Source: Symbiodinium microadriaticum (lineage: Eukaryota > Sar > Dinophyceae > Suessiales > Symbiodiniaceae). From it: a stretch of DNA of 64,000 nucleotides. The notes below the pieces were generated by a model. That model was not told the DNA's origin and did no database searches. It was given only the letters and a program-made list of their open reading frames with translations. A program made the translations under genes and the position numbers. Numbering within the stretch: the stretch's first letter is position 1; every line of letters begins with the position of its first letter. Shown here in pieces: positions 10,901-22,666 of this stretch. The stretch is from contig LSRX01000824.1 in the NCBI GenBank assembly GCA_001939145.1, positions 255,618 to 319,617 of the forward strand, in the 5' to 3' direction.

Positions 10901-11068
10901 ACTCCAACTTAAACCCCGAAAGCCGCTTGTGAAGGGACAAGCCCTCGCCACAAACAATCAAAACCTGTTGGATCTATTGGATGGCATACCTGTAAACCAG
11001 AGACAGCGTGCCGGGACTCTTGAAAGATACTCAGTCGCTCAGCCCCCATGTGCATTGAAGACATATGC

Positions 11069-11885
11069 GCTCGCGTGAGCACGGAGTCTAAAGGGCAGCT
11101 GTGCTTGACACTCCCTGAACAAGAAACTAAAACTCGTGGCGCGGGAAGCCGAAATTCACAAAACAACCGACAAACTTCAACAAAACCCCTAGGATCGATG
11201 TTGGCAAACCTCACAGCCTGGTGCTCGAATTGGGATGCAGTGACACACCCCCAACAGCAACGGACAAGCTACCTGTAGACGGCATACTTCTGTCAGCCGG
11301 ACGTGTTCGGGTGGCAAACCCTAAACCCTAAAAAGCGCCATGGTATGCCATGGTGGTATAGGTCTCATCCCAGAACAGAGAATGCTGAGTGTGGTAAACC
11401 CGAAATTCCAGAAGTGGCGAAACCTTAGATCCATGACGGCTTTGGTGTCAGTCAGGCTCTTCGTGCTGGAAACGTGGGTGAGAAACCCCGTCATCTAGAC
11501 GTGCTCGACATGTCCGAGTGACAAGTGACAAACCCTTAACCCCACAAAATGCAGAAAGGACTGTTGCAAAACAATGTGTGGTTCAGGAACCCTGAGACTA
11601 AAGAACTGGCAAAACGTTAGACGCGAGAAACAATGTTGGCGAAGCATATACGCTAGAGCACTCGTTGCGTGCGCAACAATTTCACGGCATAAAGAACGCC
11701 TCATGTGAGAGCTTGTTGAGAAGCCCTGTTAGCTAGAACTGCTTCGGGCAGCAAAAACTAAACTGTAGAAACTTCTCCAATGTCTCAGTCGCTAAAGAAC
11801 ATGTTTGAAGACGATGCATCAAGCATGCCGGATCCCTCAAAACCGGCTGGGCGGCGAAACGACACCGCAAGACACACAAAACAGA
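11069..11885 (+). repeat. Tandem duplication, copy 2
   Basis: Second copy of the unit at 10021-10900. It contains the same two-unit CCCTAAA run (11316-11334) as copy 1 (10268-10286). It is shorter in its last third because of indels. Confidence 0.9.
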
Positions 11886-14800
11886 ATGCTAACCTTATCA
11901 GCTACCGTGCTAGCAGAGCGAGCTAGATCGCTGCTTATTCGCTGGTCCTGTGTCCGGAGCATCGAGGTGCTGGCACGGCCGCCAGGCACAGCACTAGGAG
12001 TCACTAGCACATGGTGTAGCCCACCAGCTGGAGAGGTGGGTGAACAAAAAACCTCTCTGACGTCGGGCCCTTGAACGGCCATCGGCGAAAAGACTGAAAT
12101 ATTGCCGAAAGACGCTGTCAAAAGAAAGAGAATAAGCACCCAGCATGCATGTCCCTGGCCCTAGGTGCACACAGATAGACTAACCAGAATTGGGTGGGAC
12201 CCCTTCGCGTGCCAGGCCCAAAACCCTAAAACATGACAAGGTGAAGAACCGCACTGACTAAACAACCTGCTGGACGGGTTCCATCGAGGCATGTTTGGAA
12301 CGCAAGTTCGGATCCCGCATAAAAAAAAGAGTTCGGTAGCGAAAGCTTGAAACAAATTGAAACGACACCGCGAACACCGAGGACTTGCAAACAATAAAAT
12401 CCCGAAAGTGGATTGCCCGGTGAGAAACCCTGAACCACGAACCGTCAGTGTAGGGTGGCGAACCACAAATATCTGGTGGATGGCATACCTACGATTTGAG
12501 AAAGGGTTGCAGCAGTGTGACAAACCCGGAAGGTCTGAACGGTAGATTCAGGCAGCAAATTCTGAACTCCAAAATGCGCGGCAGGGCGCGGCAAAGCCGG
12601 ACTTGCAAAAGGGCTTGCAAACTCCTCAACCTTACACAGATGGCATTGGGGAACCTTGACCTTGCACCCCACAGGACGCATTCGGCTTGCAGCTATGCAC
12701 GCAAAGCGGTAAATGGCAAATCTAGTCTTGTTGTCCAGCTCTTCGCGTGGAAAATTGGAGGAAAAAGTCTGTCGTGTAGAACTGTTCCGTGCGGCAGATC
12801 TAAGCCCCAAAGCCATCCAAGGTTACAAGTCGCGAACGCGAAAGAGAGTATTCGATAACGACTTTCCCCATCACATACAATTCTGCAGTGCAAGCTGGAT
12901 GGCAATATCTGAAGATGGGGTGGGAAACCCGAAATTGCAAAAGAACTGACAAGGGGTTGTTCGAGGCGACAACCCCTCGACCACCAAGAATCGGCGGAGG
13001 TTGGCGAATCACAAAACCTTGTTAGAAGGCATGCTCGAAAGCCAAGAATCGTGCTGTGTGACAAAGCTTGAACCACTAATAGAGGAAGCACATTAAGCGT
13101 TGAGCCCCCGAATTACCAGACACCATCAGCACTGGGTGTGGCTCTGAGCTACACCACAGGCTGAAACCTTGTGCCGGCAATCTTCGGATGCAAATCCTGA
13201 ACTGACCCTAATTAAGCCCCGAACACTGCACCGGTGACGGCAACTATGCACTCGAAGACGACCGAAAGCCATCAAATTTCCGGATCCCTGTTTCCCGCGG
13301 CAAACCACGTTCAAGTAACTGCGAGACCCTGGCAAGAGGGCTGACGAAGCCGTCAGGAGAGACAGGACATGCTGAGTCGAAATGAAGCGCCAAGACGACG
13401 AGAAGCACGGTCTGAAGCCATCAAGGGATATCAAGGGCGGCAACCCTCCAGCGAGAGACTTTTTAACGGCAAGCAATGGGGGCTGAGCAAACCTGAAGGG
13501 GAGATCTCGATGGCGAACCCCCAAACACTGACAGATGCCTTCGACAATCAGACCCAAGACGGGAAAAGGTGGCAAACCCAAACCCAAACAGGAGCAACAG
13601 AAGCACGTGGTGGATATTGAACCCTACGCCCAGGAGCGCTGCTCTGCTGCAAGTCACGAACCCTGCGCAGACGTGAAGAGGAGCATAAACGCACCAAATC
13701 ACCAAAAACAAACGCGGTGTTAGATTCGAAGCATTGGATACCGAAGTGTTTAAGGAGCTACCGGCAATAGGTATAGAGCCTCGACTTCAATTCGGAGCTC
13801 TGCAACAACATGCGAGGGCATTGGGCGGGAGGCCCTAAAACGAAACTAAACGCAAACGCAGAAGGGGTAGATCTTGTCAACCCTGCTGAAGATCCATCCT
13901 GAGGTTGCTGCGCAGATGGTGCAACTTCGCGTGCAGATGTGCACCACGCCATGCAGAGCATGCCCACCTCACGATTCCGCGCTGCAAGTACACCTGTCAA
14001 GCAGTGGGGCACTCTCAAAGCTGAGCACTCCCGCTGAAGGACGGGAAGCGCTGCCGCATCCACCTGCCTGCATGCCGCAGACACCCCCGCAGACAGACGC
14101 GGTGCAAATGCAGACAAGAAAAGCACAGCAAGTTTCAGCAAAGAGGCTGAAGCGTGACTGTGAACTTCCTGAAACACCGAGAGCTGCCAAAAGAGCTCAC
14201 GTCTGAGACTCTCCGAGGCGCAACGTGCCGATGCCCTGTGAAAAGTCGAGGCGCAACCACCTAGCCAATGCTGGCGGAGGCAGCCGCTCGCTGCACGAAA
14301 TCCTGTGCCAGTTCACTTGCGGGGTGCATCAGTCTTTCGGAAGACAAAAATGGTCCGTGTGTATGGACTGCGTGGTTAACTTCGAAGCTCAGCTGCCGTA
14401 GAATGATTGGAGGTTGGGATCCAGGGGCATGGGTCGGGGATCAGCATTTCCTGGACTACCAACAGTCTTTCTTCTGATTTCTACTGCGAGAAATGTCTAA
14501 GCATCCGCAGTGCCAGCTCATTGCTAGAAGTCGTTCGAGACAGAGGAACCAGGCGGAGGGAATGAATACTGCACGAAAACCTGCGAAGGATACCGAGGAG
14601 GTGCAGCGTCCTTGAACAAGAAAACCAAGGAAAGGATCATTTGGGAAAACCCTCATCTTGCTGATCATTCCATGCAAGTACCAACCAGATCAGGCACTGA
14701 ACTCAAAGCAACAGAGAAGAGGTGGCTCAAGCTCCAGGCAGGTGAGGCCCAGGCCATGGGTGCCGCTCCGAAGAAGGCTCAGACAGCCTCTCCATGCCGT

Positions 14801-15927
14801 GCTCCACGTGTGCGGGCGAGGCACAGGTGGTATCGACGTGCCTGCCCGGAAATGCTGCAAGAAAGATGACAATCATGAACCTCTCGTGACAAGGGGTGAC
14901 TTTCTTGACTTTGTCCTTTTCGGGAAAGCTTCCTCTCTGTAAACTCATCCCGCATGCGAAACAACCAAAAAAATCAAGACCACAATTTGCGGTTCGTAGT
15001 CTCTGGGTTTGGTGATGGGGTCTCATGTTTTCGTCTGCGGGCTTCACGAACTCCCGGTATTTGTCACTAGCTTTTCGATTGACCCTAGATGTCCCTCGAC
15101 GGCAAGTCTCGTGCCAGCAGAACCTTTCTTCTCGCGGTGTAAGCATCTGGAGTTTCACGCTTCGCAGTCGCGAGCGCCAAACACTTCGGCGTCGCGCAAA
15201 CTGAGCTAAAAGCGCACTACTTCCCAGAGTTGGCACAGCACCACCTGGTCTTAAGGGCACACGTGGTGGCCTGGTCAAGATCTCCTCGGAGGATGCCCTA
15301 GAAGCAATGATCCGTCCTTCTCCGGATCTCTCCTGCCTCATGCTGTGGGACTGCAACGTTGCGCTACGATCGAAATGCATCGACGAGTGGCAGTTGTCAG
15401 GCCTGGGTGTGCGTGGAGCTGTTGCCTCTGACATGCCCGAGCCTTCCAAACTGATGGCCTCGCTTCGATCGCTTCGCTTCGCACCGAGTCGGAGTACCGG
15501 GCTTCGGGCTGAGGGAGCTTCACCGCTCAAGTCGGCTTCGCTGCACATGATCCTGCTCTACACGATGTCCAGCCATATGGAAACGTCATCCCGGACTCGG
15601 TGCCGTCCTTGTGGCTTTAGATCGAACGAACCAGCGAATCAGCAAATCGTGTGCTCGGGCCCATCTGGAAGCAGATACCATTGCCTCAACAAAGCAACAT
15701 CTAAGCACGGCGTCTCGGCCCCGAGCCCGAATCCTGCAGGGCAATGGAGGCCCGGTTCAGGTGGTCCTTCACTTCTCGGGACGACGGTTTTGCACACCCG
15801 TCAATGTGCATTTCACGTGCGAGCCTCTCGCATGGACGACTCTCGGGCACGCGAATGCCAAAACCAAAGCGCCTGGACGATTGCCTTGGCAGCGTCGGAC
15901 AGCGACAGGAAAAAAAGGATCCCACGC

Positions 15928-16248
15928 TCAGGGCTTGGCCAGCTTCTGAAGGGCTTCTTTGGCCTGCGGATCAAAGCCAGGTCGCTTTGCTCTCTTCGGC
16001 CCCCGAGGCTCCTCTCTGACGCGGCGCCGCTGCATCCTTTTGCTCTGGACCACCTCAGCGCGCTTTCTACTTCCGAGTCGCGAGATCTCGCTGGCCGCTC
16101 GCTGGCCTGGCCTGGGTCCAGAGGGCGAAGAGGCGGCCACGCGTGGGGCCCTCGCGGCCATCGCGCCTTTTGTTCCGGGCAAAAAGGGTAAAAGAGCCCG
16201 AGCCCCGACGCCACTGCCTCCAGGATCCAACACCTTTGGAGTCCCCAA
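15928..16248 (-). CDS. Possible C-terminal exon, basic protein
   Basis: The frame ends in a strongly basic tail, SRKRAEVVQSKRMQRRR, then KRAKRPGFDPQAKEALQKL, and a stop at 15928. Such tails occur in nucleolar or chromatin proteins, but no family is recognised. The competing plus-strand frame 15307-16191 is equally open, because the region is GC-rich, so the call is weak. Confidence 0.2.
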   Translation of the reverse strand: MGTPKVLDPGGSGVGARALLPFLPGTKGAMAARAPRVAASSPSGPRPGQRAASEISRLGSRKRAEVVQSKRMQRRRVREEPRGPKRAKRPGFDPQAKEALQKLAKP

Positions 16249-17540
16249 AAGCTGAGAAGAAGGAACTCTCTTCCCCCCCTTTTTGGCCTAGAGCTTCTGA
16301 CTCTGAGGCCAGAGCCGACCATCAACTCTCGCGCACGACGCTCATTGAAAAGATGACCTCTTTGGAGCAGCTCGGCTGCTCTCACCGTCTCTACAAGAGT
16401 CGCTGAAAAGATGACCTCCCTCCCGAGCCTACTATGCGGTTCCATTTCCGGAAACTGCCGAGCAGGGTGCTGTGGGCCTCAAGCTTCGCCACGGAACCCT
16501 GACAGTTGAAATACTGCCATACGCTGGAGGCTGGGCAATCGGCGGCAAAAGCTTTGGCCGCTTTCAAACTTTGCCAGCTTCGAAGGGTGACGCCAAGACG
16601 TCGTGTCTTCCCAGGCTTGCACATTCTTGCATCGAAAGTCTAACACAGCGGATGCCTTTGCCCTTTGCCGACAAATCGCTTCACGAGCTTTTAACCTTGC
16701 AGAGCCACGCAGTGGGAGCCTTATCATGGCCACTCGACAGGGCCGGCCCCACACGCTGGCAATGCTCCATCGCTGCCAAGCCTGGATCAGGGGGGAGAGG
16801 GGCACAGTGAAGCTCTTTTGTGCAGAGCTAAGCTGCTGCCAAGTTGCGGATCTGAGCGTGTGACTGTAGCCTCAATGTTTCGAAGGGCTCCACACACGAC
16901 GCCGACGACGCCTCTCAGTCTCTGAGTCTCCCTGCCCCGTCTTCGTACGGCAGTCTCAGCTTTCGTCCTTTTCGATTCCATGGTAAAACCTGCAAAGACT
17001 CGCACTTTGGGGGGCGACGGTAGCAAAGCTTGGGACGCTTTCCCCTTCGGGCCTCGCCATGCAGCCCAGAAGAGCCTCCTGGATCGATAGATCTCTGCCT
17101 TCCTCTGGCCAGCCTCTTGGAAGAGACGAATTTCCCCTCCCACGACACATCTCACGGCAAGGGCGCGCACCCATCTTCTGATGATACTCCGCGTTCGAAA
17201 GGCTTCCAGGAAGGCTGCAGCCTTGCAAGTGGTGTCTTGGGATGTGTTGGGCGTCACAGCTGACTTCGCCGAAGCGGTCCAATTGCAAGGGGGAGTGCCG
17301 GACAGAGTCTGAGCTCTCAGCCGATCGTGCGGAAATGCAGCGCCGAGCAGCAGCTCGCCAAACTTTACAAGCTTTGCACCTGACCACATAAACACCAGTG
17401 TCTGGAGCCTGCAAGAAGCTCAAAAAAACCGAGCACAGGACCCCAGAGCCGTGCACTTTCTTGTGACGAGGATCGACAAAGCCTGTGCTCTCCTGGCAGA
17501 TCAGACAGGGCGACAGCAGCTGGAGCGGCTGTCTTCAGTG

Positions 17541-17792
17541 TCAGCGATAGTCTTTGGTTTTGAATCCATGGCGGGCATTCTTGAGCTTTGGCCCGTTGTG
17601 AAACAACAAGAGACTCTCGGCAAGCGCATCACGCATCGAAAATAGCCGCCTCAGGGCCTGATCGCGCCTGAGTCTTGGAAGAAGCTTGACTGCATCCGTC
17701 ATCGTGTCGGTCACATCAAACCAGCACCGTGCCTCGTCTAGTAGTTCAGGCAGCCACTTCTCACAGCCGGAAAGATCCGGCGCAGGGAGCAC
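17541..17792 (-). CDS. Unassigned exon-like frame
   Basis: An 83-codon frame with protein-like composition (LPELLDEARCWFDVTDTM, then KLLPRLRRDQALRRLFSM) ends at a stop at 17541. It lies about 210 nt downstream of the last recognised RMC1 exon on the same strand and could be that gene's final exon or the start of a neighbour. It does not align with the human RMC1 C terminus as I remember it. Confidence 0.3.
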   Translation of the reverse strand: MLPAPDLSGCEKWLPELLDEARCWFDVTDTMTDAVKLLPRLRRDQALRRLFSMRDALAESLLLFHNGPKLKNARHGFKTKDYR

Positions 17793-18000
17793 CGCTCTTC
17801 CTGGTCAAGGGGTGGAGAACCCGTCGTCGTCGGCAAATGTAGCTAGCCGTTAACGCCGGTCCTGTGCCGTTTGCCTCTGTGTTTGGGCTTGAGGTCGGCA
17901 GCGTGGCTTCTTGCTTCCACAAGCGGATTTCTGCCAACACCTAGGCGGACAAATAACAGCAGCTGTCACAAGCTGCACGATGCGGTGCCAAGGGGCGTAC

Positions 18001-21000
18001 GTGCTGCATAAGTTCAGGGTCACTGCGAGTTGCGTCAGCGTCGTTTTCTAGACGCTCCAGCAAAGTGCGCACTTTGAAGGAGACGTCCTTTTGGTTTATG
18101 AGGAACGGCCTTGGTTCTCGCACGTCCACACCTCCGCACGGCTCTTCGACATTTGGAAGCTGAGTTACACGATGTCCAGGTACTGGCTGGAGAAAAGCAG
18201 CATGTCTGCCACCACGGAGAACTCGCGTACGCGCAAGGCCATGTCCTTGCTTCAAGCTGGAAGTGTCGCACAGCTTGAATGAATCGATAGATCTGAGAGT
18301 CGTGCCAGGCTGGCTTGAGTTGCCCATGACCTTTCCTTTGTGCTGTGCCGCGCCAGGTCTTTGAGCCGGAACACTAGCTCCGGAGAATCCAGCAGCACCT
18401 GGACGTGGGACCACACCGTCCAACTCGGTAAGGAACTGCACAATTGAAAGCCCATTCACACGAGGAGCTGCTGCAGCGTGCACGGGCTGATTCACACACT
18501 TGACGGCGGATTCACGCACAAGGGATTCACGCATTGACGCATGGGATTGACGCACCAGCAGATTTGCACGCAGGCCGCGATGTTTGCAAATTCGGGATTC
18601 GAGCCTTTAAAATACCAACCCAATACGACCCAAAAAACCAAGACCCCAAACCTCAAACACCCCCAAACCCTCAATGCCGTAAAGTCTGTAACCCTAAACA
18701 CCAAAGCCCTAAAAGCACAAACCAACCTGAATCGTCACAAACCAAAAAACACTTTGGGGCAAAATCTCCTGGGTCGGGCTCTGCAGTCGCGTGTGCTTGG
18801 ATCGTGGGCGCTTAGAACATTTTGCTCCAATCGCAAATGTCTTTAGCGTGTGCGCTTGAGCCGTGCGTGCTTGAATCGCATGCTTTCATCGCTGTGCTTG
18901 AGGTGTGGCCAGTGCTCAATTCGTGCTTGAACAGGGCCAAGTCCGTAAGCCCCGCACATGGTAGTGCAAGAGCTGCTGCAGCATGTGCTCCTGCCTCAGC
19001 TTAAAGGCTGTAACACTGTTCAGAATCCATGTCATGATCTCACCGTCGACCATCACTCTTACGCACCTGAAGTACACGCACAGGTCGAAGACGAAGCATT
19101 GTAGAATTTTGTGGGGCAGGATCTGGAGGCCTAGCAGGCTGCGCAGGTAGGAGATCACAACGGAGAGGATGTAGGGGCTCTCCTTCGGAAGATCTTTGTT
19201 CTCTCTGGCTTCAAACGGAATATGCCAGTCGGCCAGGTTGAAGGGCTCCGCCGAAGGCGCAAACCCCTCCCCTTCCAGACCTTCGCTCCCAATGAAGTGT
19301 GGGTAGAACACCTGTGTGACCATGTCCTTTTCAGATAGCATAGATTGGTACGTGATTTGAGCCTCCAGCTCTTGGAGAGAGATGCTTGCGCGTACTCCGG
19401 CACCGGAACAGCGCTGAGACATAGATTCGATCACTTGCCGATACGCAGAGTTGAGCACCTGGAAGCCCTGCAGGAGCTCTGCAGAGCGAGTTCTTGCAGC
19501 CAGAGCTTTCCGAAGTGTCTGCACTACATGTTCTCTGCAGCCGGTGCGCCGCAGCAGGAGCTTCAGGACGAGACTTACATCAACCGGAGCCTGCGCAAGA
19601 AATTGAGCTAAAATTGCCCCCATATTCAGGTGCAGTTGATGGACTGTTCCTGCTCCCGAATCCAGCACGACGCCACCAGACAGGTAATCCCAGTCTAGCC
19701 ATGCAGACCGCGAAGGCTGTTTCGTCTGCTCCACCCCTTGCTGGCAGACCAATCTGGGAACAGAGTCGCCATCCTTGTGGCGAATGTCGTAGACCGATGC
19801 GACCATCCTGCAATGTCAAATACGCCGAAGGCTACGACGGCTCAATGAATGCTACTGCAAGTGGCTTGAAGGCCTTGGCCCTAGGCTTGGCTAGGCTTGG
19901 CAAGTGGCCCGAACATACACAAATCAGACAGTGTGAAGACGTGGCGTGTCCTCTCCAGACAGTGCACGATCAGAAGGTTGTCAACAACAGACAAGCGGAG
20001 CGGACCAAGCGGCGTGTCTTGGTCGGAGATGTCTATCACAATGTCGTGCTCGGGAGTTCCCTTTTCCAGATTCGTAACGTTGCGCAGGGAGACTTTCCCG
20101 TTTGATCCATCTGCATGGATGCAGTAGGTACAATCATAAATAGTCATGAGAGCGACATCTCCAGGCTCGATAGATTGGCCACGACCCAGAACCAAGTCAA
20201 ATCGAGGAAGCTTCGCATTCCGCCGCCTGAAATCAAACGGCTGCAGAGTTCGAGCGCCTGTACAAACCAGGGTCGTCGCTGCGGAAGGCTCCAGCCAGCA
20301 AACTCTCACTGGGGTAGGAAATGTACGCTGGGACTTCGCTGCTCGTTGGTCGAAGCTGAGGCGGAAGACTTCAATGCCCTGACTCGTGACGACAGCCAGG
20401 TCACTGGCATCTTGCCTTATCACAGTGCCGGTCACAACGGACAGATGACCGTGTATGACTGTGTGTACGTAAGCCTGAGCCACCGGAGCCGAGGCACTCT
20501 CCGGGCAACCAGAAGAATGCTAGGATCTCGAAGTCCGACTGGACAGGAAGAGTCTACAAGCGCATCCGCTGACAAGCCATTTTCCTTCGGATCAGTCTTT
20601 GACACGTTCATTGTGCTCCTCCTCTGTTCTGCTCCGGCTCCTGGGCTCGACCTCCTCCCCTCCTCCTTCCCTCCCCCTCCCCCTGCCCCTCCCCCTAAAA
20701 TTCTAGACGCCCCCAGGCGGTCAGGACTTACAGTCATGTCACGTACCTTCAGCAATGGCGTAACACTTGCATGTGTGCGCCGTAGCCGTCTCTGTCTCAA
20801 GTGATTTCAAGACACAAGCTGTCTCTCTGCGTGTAGCAAAACCAACTGTGTTGTCCGCATGCAAGGGCAAGCCTTTAGATCCTCAGATATCATACCTGCG
20901 GAAAAGCAACGGTGTAGGTCGGTCTCTGTGCGTGGGGGTGGGTGTGGGTGTTGTGACGGTGTGGGCGTGGGCGTGGGCGTGGATTTGGGGTGTGGGCATC

Positions 21001-21750
21001 CGGGGTGTTGGCGTGGGCATGGGTGTGTGGCTGTGGGTGTGGACGTGGGTGTGGTGGGTGTGGTGGGCGTGGGTGGGGATGAAAATGGGGGTGGGGGTGG
21101 GCCTTGCAGCCATCACGCCATGGTTTGCAGACATGCAAGACCCCAAATCAACCGAAATGATATTTGGCAGAGGCTTGTGAATCTCGTGGCCTTGTTGCTC
21201 CACTTGCTTGATGGCCAGATCGGCTGCAGACTGGGCCTCGATGCTCGATACGCGCGTCTCAGCTAAGCAACAACTTGGAACTGGGGTACCGACTGCATTG
21301 TTCGCAGGCATCCGATGCGCTTCTCGCTCAGAAAGGCGAAGAAGAGCCCGTCAGGAGAGAACCGCACGGATCGCACATCATGCTCCAAAGCTACGTTCAG
21401 CCCATCTGGAGGAGATGCCGATCGGTCCCTGTCGATCACATCTGCTGTGATAAAGCCACCCGGCTTGATATGCACGATCCTCGGTTTCGAACACAGAAGT
21501 CAAACAAGCTTTGCCCCTTCGTTGCTGCCTCAAAGTACATCCTGTGAGTGCAAGAGGAGACGCTGACATGTTTAAGACGCCATGAGCCACATTTAGCAGG
21601 ATGGGCAAAGATTTGCTCCGCTCTGCACTGATGGGTCTAAGTCTAAGTCCCACACCGTCGGTGTGCCTCGTCGAAAGTGAGGAGCTCACTGGCTTCTGGC
21701 TGCCAGCGATAGACGGGATCCGACAGCTCCAAGGGCTTCTCTTGGCCCAT
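18001..21750 (-). CDS. RMC1: RMC1 (Mic1/C18orf8) homologue, multi-exon
   Basis: RMC1 is a subunit of the MON1-CCZ1 guanine nucleotide exchange factor for Rab7 in metazoa and acts on late endosomes, lysosomes and autophagosomes. The ATG at 21750 opens MGQEKPLELSDPVYRWQPEA, matching the family N terminus. Exons read from homology and splice signals: 21750-21656; 21479-about 21290 (SPDGLFFAFLSEKRIGCL, beta-propeller part); one ending at 20498 (FEILAFFWLPGE); 20415-19930 (DASDLAVVTSQGIEVFRL, TLQPFDFRRRNAKLPRFDL, LRLSVVDNLLIVH); 19807-18958 (Mic1 domain, ending LLHYH); 18398-about 18325 (VLLDSPELVFRLKDLA); 18245-18169 (REFSVVADMLLFSSQYLDIV); 18109-18001. The introns bracketed here are GT-AG with a G starting the next exon; the shortest is 59 nt (18168-18110). 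An exon between 21290 and 20570 and the gene's 3' end are unresolved. The host function in an alga is inferred. Confidence 0.85.
20925..21112 (+). repeat. GTGGGC-type minisatellite inside an RMC1 intron
   Basis: Imperfect tandem 'gtgggcgtgg' and 'gtgggtgtgg' words fill about 190 nt, with G on the plus strand and C on the strand of the RMC1 transcript. It lies between RMC1 exons 2 and 3. The strong strand bias gives long Pro/His or Gly/Val translations, which are not genes. Confidence 0.85.
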
Positions 21751-22666
21751 AACACAACCATTCAGGACAGGAGCGTAAACACCTCGACTGTCTGTCACTA
21801 CAGCTGCTGGCATGACAGAGCTCTGTGAAGTCTAGTGCCTGGGCATGCCGTGCTTTGGTCGACAAGCGATTCTTCCGGATGCCACTGCAGCAACCGGCAC
21901 TTGACTTCGTAATCGGGCCGAAAGCGAAAGCACGAAGAAGCTGACGGAATTGTGCAAAAAGTAGGAAACCATCGTGTCTTTACGGAGCTACAAAAACATG
22001 ACAAAGCCACCTTTGCTCCCGACGCGCGAGGCTGCTCCAGCCATTAAGCCATCGCCTCAAACCTGGCACGGGACACAAGGAAGCACCGCTCGCATGGGTG
22101 CCTGCCTTAGGTGCTTTCCTGTCAACAAGTTTGGCGGTAGTGCGCGTGGCCGTGAGGAAGGCGCTCAGTGCAGTCGCACCTGGAAGCTGGTCCAAGGGAC
22201 ACGGTGGAGGCGGATGCGAGGCTCTCGCCGCGACGACGAAGCGCCCCCTTTGCTCCACGCAGCCTGAGGGTGGACTCAGGAAGATGTAGAACCAGGCAGA
22301 AATGCGCAAGAGCTGCCTCCAAACACCAAGGGCTCGTCGAACACGACTTTGATGGCGCGCATCCACCCAGAGATCAATTGCCTCTGGAGAAGTCGGGGAG
22401 GCTAGAGCCCATCCCGGAAGGTCACCTGCCTGCGAAATGCGGTGGGTTCTCGCTGAACTCCACCGCCTGTGCTCTCGAAGAGCTCCAAAGCTTCTCCTCG
22501 CCAGTGCCTCGCAGCAGAACACCGCTTTTCTGCAATGAAGGGCAGCGCCGGTTCTCATGTCTGTGATAGATAACACGTTTATGGATCTAACCGGCCGAAG
22601 CGGTGCATGATCGTTTTGCCGAAGCGCGGCAGTGCAGAGGGTCCAACGAAGCTGGTAGCTACACAC

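Larger units (their letters stand above)
9880..13740. repeat. Repeat-rich region with recurring 'rgcaaaccctaaa' phrase
   Basis: A loose phrase close to GGYRACAAACCCTRAA recurs roughly every 30-60 nt on the plus strand, for example near 10265, 10339, 10431, 10477, 12421, 12455, 12517, 12922, 13055 and 13568. The words between differ. No frame over about 150 codons or with a domain is present. A similar phrase recurs at 18600-18740 and 53820. What the array does is unknown; it may be an old diverged tandem repeat. Confidence 0.55.
13741..17990. other. Stretch with only weak exon-like frames
   Basis: Several overlapping frames of 100-290 codons exist on both strands at 14.7-17.4 kb, but they contradict each other and none shows a domain. 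On the minus strand the end of the frame at 15928-16248 is basic (KRAKRPGFDPQAKEALQKL) and could be a last exon. No firm gene can be called. Confidence 0.4.

Noticed and set aside
15307-16191. Plus-strand frame of 294 codons
   Set aside because: Competing frames on the other strand are equally open, with no domain or splice support.
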